From NCBI GenBank assembly GCA_965530755.1, contig CBESNA010000008.1, forward strand, positions 46,707-110,706: DNA of 64,000 nt. Direction: 5' to 3'. A program made the translations under genes and the position numbers. This DNA is from SZUA-35 sp965530755. Lineage in GTDB: Bacteria > Actinomycetota > Acidimicrobiia > Acidimicrobiales > SZUA-35. Below the pieces are notes generated by a model. It worked only from the letters and a program-made list of their open reading frames with translations, had not been told where the DNA came from and did no database searches. This document shows positions 40,019-48,728 of the stretch, in pieces (position 1 is the first letter of the stretch; every line of letters begins with the position of its first letter).

Positions 40019-40905
40019 TGGCCCGCTTCGGTCGCGTCCTGACGGCGATGGTCACTCCGTTCAACGCAGACGAGTCGGTGAATTACGAGGGCGCGCAGGA
40101 ACTGGCGAAGTACCTCGTCCAACACGGCAACGAGGGTGTCGTCGTTGCCGGCACGACCGGCGAGTCGGCGACGCTCACCCACGAGGAGCAGACGCAATTG
40201 ATCGTCGCTGTTCGTGAGGCCATCCCTGACAACTACCTCATCGCCGGGGCGGGAAGCAACGACACGAAGGCCGCCGTCGAGCTGACCGAGGAGGCGACCG
40301 CAGCCGGTGCTGACGGGATTCTCTCGGTGACGCCGTACTACAACCGGCCGTCACAGGCCGGCTTGCTCGCCCACTTCACCGCCATCGCTGCATCGACCGA
40401 TCTACCGATCGTCGTGTACGACATTCCCGGTCGCACGGGCCGGAAGATCAGTACGGCAACGCTTCTCGACTTGTTCGCCGTCGACAACATCGTCGCGCTC
40501 AAGGATGCTGCCGGCGATCCCGCCGAGACGGCGGCGCTGCTCGCCGCTGTCGGCGACGACGTCGACTGTTACTCGGGGGACGACAAGCTCACGCTTCCCC
40601 TCTTGTCGGTCGGCGCCTGCGGCGTCATCGGCGTCGCCACGCACTGGCTCGGCCAAGAAATGGCCGAGATGATCAACGCCTACGTCGACGGTGACGTGGT
40701 CGGAGCCCGAAAGAGGAATGCCGCCATGATCCCGTCCTTCGAATTCGAAACCGGCGACGACGCGCCGAATCCCGAGCCGACGAAGGCATTGATGCCTCTC
40801 CTCGGTCTCGACCTCGGCCCGTGTCGTTCGCCGATGGGCTTCCCGCCAGATGACATCTCCGACCGTGCCCGCCTCGTGCTGGCCGGGCTCGGGAGGAACA
40901 TCTGA
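40018..40905 (+). CDS. dapA: 4-hydroxy-tetrahydrodipicolinate synthase
   Basis: Condenses pyruvate with aspartate semialdehyde at the entry of lysine and diaminopimelate synthesis; DapB, the next enzyme, is encoded at 32501. 295 residues of TIM-barrel fold with AGTTGESATLTHEEQ, the VTPYYNRPSQAG segment (Tyr107), Tyr134 in VVYDIPGRTG and the Schiff-base Lys162 in IVALKDAAGD. The start overlaps the previous stop as TGATG and the stop overlaps rnj in the same way. The longer frame starting at 39652 lies inside the upstream gene. Confidence 0.96.
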   Translation: MARFGRVLTAMVTPFNADESVNYEGAQELAKYLVQHGNEGVVVAGTTGESATLTHEEQTQLIVAVREAIPDNYLIAGAGSNDTKAAVELTEEATAAGADGILSVTPYYNRPSQAGLLAHFTAIAASTDLPIVVYDIPGRTGRKISTATLLDLFAVDNIVALKDAAGDPAETAALLAAVGDDVDCYSGDDKLTLPLLSVGACGVIGVATHWLGQEMAEMINAYVDGDVVGARKRNAAMIPSFEFETGDDAPNPEPTKALMPLLGLDLGPCRSPMGFPPDDISDRARLVLAGLGRNI

Positions 40906-42590
40906 TGGCCTCCGACGTGCGAGTCGTGTTCCTGGGTGGCCTTGGAGAGATCGGCCGCAACTGTGCAGCCATCGAGGTCGACAAACGCATCATGCTCATC
41001 GATTGCGGGCTCATGTTCCCCGACGACGACATGGCCGGCATCGACCTCGTGCTGCCCGACTTCACCTGGTTGCGTGAGAACGCCGACCGGATCGAGGGTG
41101 TGGTCTGCACCCACGGCCACGAGGACCACATCGGTGCGCTCAGCCACCTCCTCAGCGAAATGCCGCTGAAGATCATCGGCTCGCCGCTCACGATCGGGCT
41201 GGCCAAGAACCGCATCAACGAACGCGGTGTCAGCAAACAAGCCAGCTTCATCGAAGTCAGTGACGGCGATCGCATCCAGGTCGGCCCGTTCGACCTCGAG
41301 TTCTTCCCGGTCACACACTCCGTGCCGCACGGATTCGCCACGGCGTTCCACACCCCGCAGGGCGTCATCCTGCACTCGGGTGACTTCAAACTCGACATGA
41401 CGCCGGTCGACGGTCGACTGACCGACCTCGCTGCGATCGGGCATCTCGCGAAGGACGACGGCATCCGGCTGTTCCTGTGCGACAGCACCAACGCCGATTC
41501 CGAGGGATTCTCGGCCTCGGAGACCTCGATCGGGCAGTCGATCCACGACCTGTTCATGCAGCGTCCGGATCAGCGGATCATCGTGGCGTCGTTCGCCAGC
41601 CACATCCACCGCGTCCAGCAGGTGGCGAACGCTGCCATCGCCAACGGGCGCAAGATCGCCACGCTCGGCCGGTCGATGAACAACAACGTGAATTTGGCCA
41701 GGCAGATGGGCCTGCTCACGATCCCCGACACCTCGATCGTCAAGATCGAGGACATCGACAAGTACGCCGACAATGAATTGTGCATCATCTCGACCGGTTC
41801 GCAGGGCGAGCCGATGGCGGCGCTGGCTCGCATGGCCAGCGGCGACAACCGCTTCCTCACGATTCGTGAAGGCGACTGCGTGATCTTGTCGTCACATCCG
41901 ATTCCCGGCAACGAGACCGGTGTCTCCCGCGTCATCGACGGCCTCCTCCGCAAGGGCGCTGAGGTGCTCCACTCGGGGACCCACAACGTCCACGCCACGG
42001 GCCACGCAAAGGCCGAAGAGCTACGGGTGCTGCACTCGATCGTGCAACCGGAGTGGTTCATTCCCGTGCACGGCGAGTACAGCCACATGACCACACACGC
42101 CAAGATCGCCGCTCGGATGGGTCTGGCAGCCGACCACATCTTGATTTGCCAGGACGGCCAGTCGATCGTGCTGAGTGACGATGGCCTCGAGCGGGGCGAC
42201 GAAGTCCCGGCCGAGTACATCTACGTCCATGGCAGCCTGGGCGATCTCGACGAGAGTGTGTTGGTCGAACGTCGGATCCTCGGCACCGAAGGTTTTGTCT
42301 CCGCCGTGATCAGCATCGGGATCAACGGCCCGAAGGCCACGTTGCTGCGTGAGCCCGAGATCATCACCCGAGGTTGGGTCCACGGGCCCGAGGGTGACGA
42401 CTTGCGCAAGACAGCGATGCACGCGGTCCGCGACGTGGTCGAGGATTCCTTGTCGAAGGGGAACTTCACTCGCCAGGAGATCGAACGCGTCACCCGCCGC
42501 ACACTCGGCCGGTTCGTGAGCAACAAGACTCGCCTGCGGCCGATGATCGTTCCCGTGGTGCTCGGCGCCCACGAAGGCGACGAACGCTAA
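40905..42590 (+). CDS. rnj: Ribonuclease J
   Basis: Metallo-beta-lactamase/beta-CASP nuclease for mRNA and rRNA processing, with both endonuclease and 5'-3' exonuclease activity in known members. 561 residues: the zinc motif HGHEDH at 70-75, later His/Asp ligands in PVTHSVPHG and LHSGDFKLD, beta-CASP motifs DSTNADSEG, ASFASHIHRVQQ and GTHNVHATGHAK, and a C-terminal domain. dapA-rnj-ftsK is the conserved actinobacterial order. Translation is coupled to dapA (TGATG). Confidence 0.96.
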   Translation: MASDVRVVFLGGLGEIGRNCAAIEVDKRIMLIDCGLMFPDDDMAGIDLVLPDFTWLRENADRIEGVVCTHGHEDHIGALSHLLSEMPLKIIGSPLTIGLAKNRINERGVSKQASFIEVSDGDRIQVGPFDLEFFPVTHSVPHGFATAFHTPQGVILHSGDFKLDMTPVDGRLTDLAAIGHLAKDDGIRLFLCDSTNADSEGFSASETSIGQSIHDLFMQRPDQRIIVASFASHIHRVQQVANAAIANGRKIATLGRSMNNNVNLARQMGLLTIPDTSIVKIEDIDKYADNELCIISTGSQGEPMAALARMASGDNRFLTIREGDCVILSSHPIPGNETGVSRVIDGLLRKGAEVLHSGTHNVHATGHAKAEELRVLHSIVQPEWFIPVHGEYSHMTTHAKIAARMGLAADHILICQDGQSIVLSDDGLERGDEVPAEYIYVHGSLGDLDESVLVERRILGTEGFVSAVISIGINGPKATLLREPEIITRGWVHGPEGDDLRKTAMHAVRDVVEDSLSKGNFTRQEIERVTRRTLGRFVSNKTRLRPMIVPVVLGAHEGDER

Positions 42591-42641
42591 CTCCCCCGCA
42601 TGTCCTTCTGGGGTGTTCACCACTGGGAGAGAAAGGTCCGC

Positions 42642-42647
42642 TACGCT
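42642..42647 (+). promoter_or_regulatory. Candidate -10 element of ftsK (TACGCT)
   Basis: TACGCT ends ten bases before the GTG at 42658. It lies downstream of the alternative GTG at 42613, which favours 42658 as the true start of ftsK. Confidence 0.4.
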
Positions 42648-42657
42648 CGGTCGCACT

Positions 42658-45450
42658 GTGGCTACTACGAATCGATCCTCACGGACCGGTCGAGGGGCAG
42701 CTACGGGTGGACGATCTGCACCGCGCCCGTCAAAGGCAAGCGTGGCAAAGAAACGCGCCCAAAATGCCCGAGAAGCTAAGGGCATCGCCCTCATCACGCT
42801 CGGACTCCTCCTCGGCCTCGCTCTCTACACCGGTGCAACGGGGGTGATCGGCCGTCTCCTGGCCTCCGCTCTCGGCGCTTTCGTCGGCCGGGCTCGGTTG
42901 CTCGTGCCGCCGCTGACGATCTTGGCCGGCTGGCATCTCTTGCGAACAGAGCCGAAGAAACGCAGCGAATACCGCCCGCGCCTCGAGTTGGCGGCCTTCG
43001 GGTTCGCGTTCGTTGCGTTGTTCTCTGCCCTCGACATGCTCGGGGGCCGTCCCGGTTGGGGTTCGTCGAATGGATTCCTGTCCAAGGCAGGCGGCTGGTT
43101 CGGTATCGCCACCGGCGGCAGCATCGAGCGCTACTTCGGCTACTGGGGTCAGCTCATCGTGACGGTGGCCATGAGTCTCATGGCTGTCGTTCTCCTCACG
43201 AGCCTCTCCACAGTGCCGGTCGCCGACTTCCTGGCCGACCTCGCATCCCGCATTCGGGAACGTTTCGACGAATGGCGTGAGCAACAGCGGTCCGACGATC
43301 CGCAGGTCGAGGAGCCCAAGGCAAAGGGTCGCCAGGTCACCGACATGCCGATTCTCGACCTGGAGCATCCACCCGAAGCGTCTGCCTTCGACGATGCCGG
43401 GACCGGTCCGGACGAGATCTTCGATCAGGAGACCTACATCGATCTCCGCATTCCCGGGGCAACGCAGCCGACCGACGATGCCACGATCGCCGAAGTTGCG
43501 CCCCAACCGCCGACAGAGCATCCGGCTCCCTTCATCGAGGTCCCCGAGACAGCATCGGTGGCTGCCATCGCAGCGCTGCGCCCGACGCCGGCCCGCGGCG
43601 ACTGGGTCCTTCCCGACATGAACATCCTCTCCCAGAGCGAGGGCCAGGACGTCGACCGCGCATCGGTCGAGCGCACCGGTCGTCAGCTCGAGCATGCCCT
43701 CGCCGAGCACGGCGTGGAGACCCGACTCGTCGGCGTGGTCGTCGGCCCGACCGTCAGCCGTTTCGAGCTCGAACTCGGCCCTGGTGTGAAGGTCAACCGC
43801 GTCACCAGCCTCCACAAGGACATTGCGTATGCGATGGCCACGCCTGACGTTCGAATACTGGCTCCGATCCCCGGCAAACAGGCGATCGGTGTCGAGGTGC
43901 CCAACGTGCGTCGCCAGATGATCACGGTCGGCGACCTCCTCTTCTCAGAAGAAGCCGCAAACGCGACTCATCCGCTCGAGGTCACGCTCGGACGTGACAT
44001 CACGGGCAAGACCGTGATGGCCAACCTGGCGAAGATGCCCCACTTGCTCGTCGCCGGCCAGACCGGCTCCGGTAAGTCGAGCTGCATCAACTCGATGCTG
44101 ACCTCGATCCTGATGCGCTCGACTCCGGACGAAGTGCGTCTGATCCTGGTCGACCCCAAGCGGGTCGAGCTCACGCAGTACGAGCGTTTGCCGCACCTGC
44201 TCACCGAGGTCGTCACCGATCCGAAGAAGGCCGCCAACGCCTTGGCCTGGGGCGTTCGCGAGATGGAGCGTCGTTACGACCTCCTGAGCGACGTCGGCGT
44301 GCGCGACCTCGATGGCTACAACAAGGGTGTCGAAGCCGGTCGGTTCCCGGCTGTGCCAACTGCAGATGGTGAGAAGGAGCGGGAGAAGCTCAGCTATATC
44401 GTCATCATTCTCGACGAGCTCGCCGACCTCATGATGGTGGCAGCTCGCGACGTGGAAGAGTCCATCTGTCGCATCGCTCAGAAGGCCCGAGCGGTCGGGA
44501 TCCACCTGGTGATCGCCACGCAGCGGCCGAGCACCAATGTGATCACCGGTCTCATCAAAGCCAACGTCCCGGCTCGACTCGCCTTCGCCGTGTCCAGCCT
44601 CACCGACTCCCGCGTGGTCCTCGACCAGCAGGGCGCAGAGCGTCTCGTCGGCAGGGGAGACGGGCTTCTGCTCGACGGATCGACCAGCACGCCGACCCGA
44701 TTCCAGGGTGCATGGGTCACAGAAGAAGAAGTCGAGACCATCGTCGAGCACTGGCGCAAGCAGGCACCCGAGGTCGTGTTCGATTCTCGTGTGCTCGGCG
44801 AAGAGGTCAGCGAATCGGCCGCCATGATTCCCGGTGGCACCACCGGTGATGATGACGACGACGAGCTCGTGCTCCAGGCAATGGAACTCATCGTCCGCTC
44901 CCAACTCGGATCGACCTCCATGCTGCAGCGCAAGCTGCGCGTCGGGTTCGCCAGAGCGGGCCGCCTCATGGACATCCTCGAACAACGAGGCGTTGTCGGG
45001 CCATCGATCGGGTCGAAAGCACGCGATGTGATGATGACTGCGGACGATCTCGATGCCGGCCGCTGGCCGGCGGCCATGCGGGCACCGGCTGCGCCGGCAG
45101 CGGCACCCGTACGCGCCCCGGCGCCAGCGCCGACCCCTGCACCAGCGCCGACGCCGGCTCCCGAGCCGGTTGTGTCGGCATCGGCACCCGTCGCCAGTCG
45201 CCCACCGGCCGAGCTGCCCGAGGCCGAGCTCTCCCTGGCCAATGAGGATCACACCTCGACGATCGATCTGTCGTCCCAGCGCACCACTGCGAAGGGCTCG
45301 ATCTTCGACGACCTGGGTATCTCACCGCCACCCGGGGCACTCGCCGCCGACAGCGCTGCCGACAGCGCTGCCGATGACGTCGACGACGAACTCGACGGGG
45401 ATGCATTCGACCCCGCTCTGGCTCCGCCCCCCGGCTATCGCTCGCCGTGA
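42658..45450 (+). CDS. ftsK: DNA translocase FtsK/SpoIIIE
   Basis: Septum-located ATP-driven DNA pump that clears and segregates chromosomes. About 930 residues: basic N-terminus, four membrane helices within the first 190 residues, a Pro/Glu-rich linker, the motor with Walker A GQTGSGKS (467-474) and Walker B IVIILDELADLMM, RPSTNVITGLIKANVPARL, and a C-terminal gamma winged helix (QLGSTSMLQRKLRVGFARAG) that reads KOPS/FRS-type sequences. An unusual Ala/Pro-rich tail of about 140 residues follows the gamma domain, placing it internally. GTG 42658 is preferred; GTG 42613 would add 15 residues. Confidence 0.95.
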   Translation: MATTNRSSRTGRGAATGGRSAPRPSKASVAKKRAQNAREAKGIALITLGLLLGLALYTGATGVIGRLLASALGAFVGRARLLVPPLTILAGWHLLRTEPKKRSEYRPRLELAAFGFAFVALFSALDMLGGRPGWGSSNGFLSKAGGWFGIATGGSIERYFGYWGQLIVTVAMSLMAVVLLTSLSTVPVADFLADLASRIRERFDEWREQQRSDDPQVEEPKAKGRQVTDMPILDLEHPPEASAFDDAGTGPDEIFDQETYIDLRIPGATQPTDDATIAEVAPQPPTEHPAPFIEVPETASVAAIAALRPTPARGDWVLPDMNILSQSEGQDVDRASVERTGRQLEHALAEHGVETRLVGVVVGPTVSRFELELGPGVKVNRVTSLHKDIAYAMATPDVRILAPIPGKQAIGVEVPNVRRQMITVGDLLFSEEAANATHPLEVTLGRDITGKTVMANLAKMPHLLVAGQTGSGKSSCINSMLTSILMRSTPDEVRLILVDPKRVELTQYERLPHLLTEVVTDPKKAANALAWGVREMERRYDLLSDVGVRDLDGYNKGVEAGRFPAVPTADGEKEREKLSYIVIILDELADLMMVAARDVEESICRIAQKARAVGIHLVIATQRPSTNVITGLIKANVPARLAFAVSSLTDSRVVLDQQGAERLVGRGDGLLLDGSTSTPTRFQGAWVTEEEVETIVEHWRKQAPEVVFDSRVLGEEVSESAAMIPGGTTGDDDDDELVLQAMELIVRSQLGSTSMLQRKLRVGFARAGRLMDILEQRGVVGPSIGSKARDVMMTADDLDAGRWPAAMRAPAAPAAAPVRAPAPAPTPAPAPTPAPEPVVSASAPVASRPPAELPEAELSLANEDHTSTIDLSSQRTTAKGSIFDDLGISPPPGALAADSAADSAADDVDDELDGDAFDPALAPPPGYRSP

Positions 45451-45479
45451 CAAGACTCATCAATCTGCGCTCGGCCCAA

Positions 45480-45485
45480 TAGCCT
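45480..45485 (+). promoter_or_regulatory. Candidate -10 element of the cation exchanger gene (TAGCCT)
   Basis: TAGCCT lies exactly six bases before the ATG at 45492, with no Shine-Dalgarno sequence. Confidence 0.45.
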
Positions 45486-45491
45486 CCCCTG

Positions 45492-46484
45492 ATGCTCATT
45501 GCTGTCGCCCTCATTGCGGGCATTGCGCTGCTGGCCAAGGCGGCTGACGAATTCGTCGAAGGTGCAGCGCGGCTGGCCGTGATGCTCAAGATCTCGCCGA
45601 TCGTGGTTGGCGCGGTGATCGTCGGGTTCGGAACGAGTGCGCCCGAGATGGTGGTGAGCGGTATCGCCGCAGCCCAAGGCGACGACGACCTCGGCATCGG
45701 CAACATCATTGGCTCGAATCTGGCGAATCTCTCCCTCATCCTCGGTGCTGCGGCCCTGATCGTTCCGCTCACGATCGATTCCCGGGTCCTGAAGAAGGAA
45801 GTGCCGCTGGCGACCGGCGCCGCGATTCTGTTCGCCGTGTTGGTGCAGAACGGCCTCAGCGTTCTCGATGGCATCGTGTTCGCTGTCCTGTTGGTGGCTG
45901 CCCTCGCATTCCTCTTGCTCGGCGGCAGCGGCGACGATGCGATGGTGAGCGAGGTCGAGGAGCTGGCCGGCGGCGAGCACACGATCGGTGTCGAAGTCGG
46001 GCGAACGTTGATTGGCTTGTTCGGAACCGTCCTCGGCGCTTGGCTCCTGGTGTGGGGGGCAACGACGCTGGCCGAGGACCTCGGTATCAACAACGGGTTC
46101 GTCGGCGTCACCCTCGTTGCGCTCGGAACGTCACTGCCCGAACTCGTCACCGCCATCGCTGCGGCCAGGAAGAACCAGACCGATCTCATCATCGGCAATC
46201 TTCTGGGCAGCAATCTGTTCAACTCGCTTGCCGTCGGGGCTGTCGTTGCTTTCCTCGGTGACGGCGGAGTGGCCATCGATCCGTCGCTGACGGGACTCGA
46301 TCTCTGGTTCATGCTCGCGGTCTGCCTGATTGCGGCGCTCGCGATGTTCACCCGTTCGGTGTTGGAGAAGGCCGAGGGAACTCTCCTGCTCGGCGTGTTC
46401 ATCGGCTTCCTGATGGCCACGTGGTGGGACGAGACTCGAGACATCGGCGATGCCATGTTCGATTTGGCTCGATCGCTCGCCTGA
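45492..46484 (+). CDS. Calcium/cation antiporter (CaCA family, YrbG-like)
   Basis: 330-residue inner membrane protein of about ten helices with the two inverted alpha repeats of Na+/Ca2+ exchangers: GFGTSAPEMVVSGIAAAQ with GNIIGSNLANL in the first half and ALGTSLPELVTAIAAARK with GNLLGSNLFN in the second. The loop between the halves is short (GGSGDDAMVSEVEELAGG) and lacks regulatory domains, as in bacterial YrbG types. Ion preference cannot be read reliably. Confidence 0.9.
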   Translation: MLIAVALIAGIALLAKAADEFVEGAARLAVMLKISPIVVGAVIVGFGTSAPEMVVSGIAAAQGDDDLGIGNIIGSNLANLSLILGAAALIVPLTIDSRVLKKEVPLATGAAILFAVLVQNGLSVLDGIVFAVLLVAALAFLLLGGSGDDAMVSEVEELAGGEHTIGVEVGRTLIGLFGTVLGAWLLVWGATTLAEDLGINNGFVGVTLVALGTSLPELVTAIAAARKNQTDLIIGNLLGSNLFNSLAVGAVVAFLGDGGVAIDPSLTGLDLWFMLAVCLIAALAMFTRSVLEKAEGTLLLGVFIGFLMATWWDETRDIGDAMFDLARSLA

Positions 46485-46533
46485 AGCCCCTTCCCGGCCT
46501 GACAGCAGCAGCTGCGTGTGATGAGATCGCCCG

Positions 46534-47154
46534 GTGACTTCTCTCGATCATCTCGTCGTCGCCGGTACCGACCTGTCCGCCCTCGTGGCGTGGTGGACGG
46601 CTGAGTCCGGCCATCATGCGACCGTCGGTGGCTCACACGTCGGCATGGGGTCGAAGAATGCGCTGGTCGGCCTGGGTTCGTCTTACCTCGAACTGGTTGG
46701 CCCGGACCCGGACCAGGAGACACCGAGGCAGCCCAGACCGTTCGGGATCGATGATCTGCCCGAGCACTCGATCCGTCTTGTCACCCTCGCGTTGGCCGTC
46801 GACGATCTCGACGCCGCCCTGGCTCAGATGGCAGCCAACGACATTGCCTTCGGTCCTGCTCTGCCGATGTCCAGAGCAAAACCGGACGGCACGTTGCTGT
46901 CTTGGAGACTCGCGTTGCCGAGTGGCTTCGATGGGGTGATGCCGTTTCTCATCGAGTGGGGCGAGGGCGTCGACCACCCATCTGCCGCCCTGCCCGATGG
47001 TTGTTCGATTGCGAGCGTCGAGGGGTTCCATCCGGAGGCCGATCGGCTCAATGCGGCGTTGGAAGCGATCGGTGCGCCGTACGCGGTCGAGGTCGCCGCT
47101 CGGGCCGGCTTGTCTGCCGACCTGACCACTCCGAAGGGGACGGTGACCCTGTGA
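46534..47154 (+). CDS. Glyoxalase-like (VOC) domain protein
   Basis: 206 residues with the N-terminal SLDHLVVAGTDLSALVAWW and SSYLELVGPDP typical of the glyoxalase-like domain found in many actinobacterial hypothetical proteins, then VTLALAVDDLDAALAQM and LPFLIEWGEG-like second module (here MPFLIEWGEG). No specific reaction can be assigned. GTG start at 46534. The stop overlaps the SMP-30 gene as GTGA, so the two are translated together and may act on a common metabolite. Confidence 0.75.
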   Translation: MTSLDHLVVAGTDLSALVAWWTAESGHHATVGGSHVGMGSKNALVGLGSSYLELVGPDPDQETPRQPRPFGIDDLPEHSIRLVTLALAVDDLDAALAQMAANDIAFGPALPMSRAKPDGTLLSWRLALPSGFDGVMPFLIEWGEGVDHPSAALPDGCSIASVEGFHPEADRLNAALEAIGAPYAVEVAARAGLSADLTTPKGTVTL

Positions 47155-48068
47155 CCGCCGACCATCGAGTGTTGGCGGCCGGCCTCCAGTTCCCGGAAGG
47201 CCCGATCGCCATGGCAGACGGGTCGATCGTCCTGGTCGAGATCAAACGGGGCACCCTCACCCGGGTGTCGGTCGACGGATCGGTCGACGTCGTGGCCGAT
47301 TGCGGCGGCGGTCCGAACGGTGCTGCGGTCGGTCCGGATGGCAAGATCTGGGTCTGCAACAACGGTGGTTTCGAGTGGCACGAACGTCATGGCCTGACGC
47401 TGCCGGGTGATCAGCCGAGCGACTACACCGGTGGCAGCATCCAAAGGGTCGACATCGAGACCGGTCAGGTCGAGACCGTCTACGAAGCGGTGGGCGGCCA
47501 TCGATTGTGTGGCCCCAACGACCTCGTTTTCGACGAGACCGGCGGTTTCTGGTTCACCGATCACGGCAAGAACCGGCCTCGGGATCGCGACCGCGGCGGT
47601 CTTTACTACGCCGCAGCCGACGGTTCGAGCATCGAGGAAGTCGTCTTTCCGTTGCTCGCACCGAACGGTGTCGGTCTCTCACCCGCCGGCGATCGGCTGT
47701 ATGTCGCCGAGACCTACGAAGGGCGGCTCTATGCGTGGGATCTCGAAGGCCCGGGACAGATCAGGGGCTATTTCGGACCCGAGCATCGAGGAGTGGTGCT
47801 GGCCGATCCCGAGGGTGGCCCGCTGTTCGACTCTCTGGCGGTGGATGCCGAGGGCAATGTGTGTGTCGCCACCATCCGCAACGGTGGCATCACGGTGGTG
47901 TCCCCTGAAGGTGCGCACCATCACGTGCCGTTCGATGATCCGCTGACCACCAACATCTGCTTCGGTGGACCCGACCGGCACACGGCGTTCGTCACGCTCT
48001 CAGCGACGGGGCGCCTTGTCGCCGCCGAGTGGGCATGCCCGGGCCTCGAACTGGCCTTCAACGCCTGA
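47151..48068 (+). CDS. SMP-30/gluconolactonase-like protein
   Basis: 305-residue six-bladed propeller of the SMP-30/LRE family, metal-dependent lactonases. Features: LQFPEGPIAMADGSIVLVEI at the N-terminus, GGPNGAAVGPDGKIWVCNNG, GPNDLVFDETGGFWFTDHG, LLAPNGVGLSPAGDRLYVAE and FDSLAVDAEGNVCVA, with the Glu, Asn and Asp metal ligands in the expected places. The GTG start is fixed by GTGA overlap with the VOC gene; a frame from 46902 inside that gene is rejected. Substrate is unknown (sugar lactone or similar). Confidence 0.88.
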   Translation: MTADHRVLAAGLQFPEGPIAMADGSIVLVEIKRGTLTRVSVDGSVDVVADCGGGPNGAAVGPDGKIWVCNNGGFEWHERHGLTLPGDQPSDYTGGSIQRVDIETGQVETVYEAVGGHRLCGPNDLVFDETGGFWFTDHGKNRPRDRDRGGLYYAAADGSSIEEVVFPLLAPNGVGLSPAGDRLYVAETYEGRLYAWDLEGPGQIRGYFGPEHRGVVLADPEGGPLFDSLAVDAEGNVCVATIRNGGITVVSPEGAHHHVPFDDPLTTNICFGGPDRHTAFVTLSATGRLVAAEWACPGLELAFNA

Positions 48069-48093
48069 TCCGAGGCGAGCTCGTTCGACCTCG

Positions 48094-48099
48094 TATCCT
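48094..48099 (+). promoter_or_regulatory. Candidate -10 element of the CopC-like gene (TATCCT)
   Basis: TATCCT is six bases before the GTG at 48106 and 25 bases after the SMP-30 stop; no Shine-Dalgarno sequence. Confidence 0.48.
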
Positions 48100-48105
48100 T
48101 GACCG

Positions 48106-48660
48106 GTGCACCCAGCCCGTCATCGCCGTCTGACGCCCGCAACCGCCGCCATCGCGTTGGTGGTCGCAGTGCTGGGCTTGTTGTTGTCGGCCTCGCCGGT
48201 CGCAGCTCACGGCGAGCTGGTTGCGTCGTCACCTCAGCCAGGAGAGACCGTCGGAACTGCCTCACACATCGATCTGGTGTTCTCGACGAACGTCTCGGAC
48301 TGGGTCGTGTCGGTCGAGCAGCCGAACGGTGATTCCGTCGACGGAACGGTGGTCCAGAAAGCCGATCCCTACCTGTCGTTCGAGACGAAACCGCTCGAAA
48401 CCGAGGGGCAGTACATCGTCCGCTACTCCGGCATCGACTCCGATGGTGACATCCTTCAGGGCGCCTACGCCTTCGTCGTCGAGGAAGGTGCCCCGGGGCC
48501 GGCCGAGCTGCCCGTCGACCTCGTGGTCCTGCAGCCGCCGACGGGATGGGCATGGTGGACGTACGCGTTGTTGATGGTGGGCGTGGTCGTCGTCGCCGTC
48601 CTCACCGGTCTTCTGGCCGAGAAGCTCCGTCGGCTTCGTTCGCTCTCCGCTGCTGTCTGA
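48106..48660 (+). CDS. CopC-domain membrane-anchored protein
   Basis: 184 residues: signal peptide with cleavage likely after SPVAA (residue 34), so that His35 becomes the N-terminal residue (HGELVASSPQPGETV), as in copper-binding CopC proteins. The domain continues with IDLVFSTNVSDWVVSVEQ and ends with LQGAYAFVVE; a C-terminal helix (WWTYALLMVGVVVVAVLTG) anchors it outside the membrane with a short basic tail. CopD is not fused or adjacent. A role in copper handling is inferred; it may relate to the Mo-Cu CO dehydrogenase or to oxidase assembly, but nothing in the sequence proves it. Confidence 0.82.
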   Translation: MHPARHRRLTPATAAIALVVAVLGLLLSASPVAAHGELVASSPQPGETVGTASHIDLVFSTNVSDWVVSVEQPNGDSVDGTVVQKADPYLSFETKPLETEGQYIVRYSGIDSDGDILQGAYAFVVEEGAPGPAELPVDLVVLQPPTGWAWWTYALLMVGVVVVAVLTGLLAEKLRRLRSLSAAV

Positions 48661-48712
48661 CGTCGGCCACCGGATCACGAAGCAGCTGATCTGATCATCC
48701 GATGAGCGGACC

Positions 48713-48718
48713 TAGAGT
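48713..48718 (+). promoter_or_regulatory. Candidate -10 element of rimO (TAGAGT)
   Basis: TAGAGT ends ten bases before ATG 48729. It lies downstream of ATG 48702 and too close to ATG 48720, so it favours 48729 as the start. Confidence 0.35.
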
Positions 48719-48728
48719 GATGGGCCTC

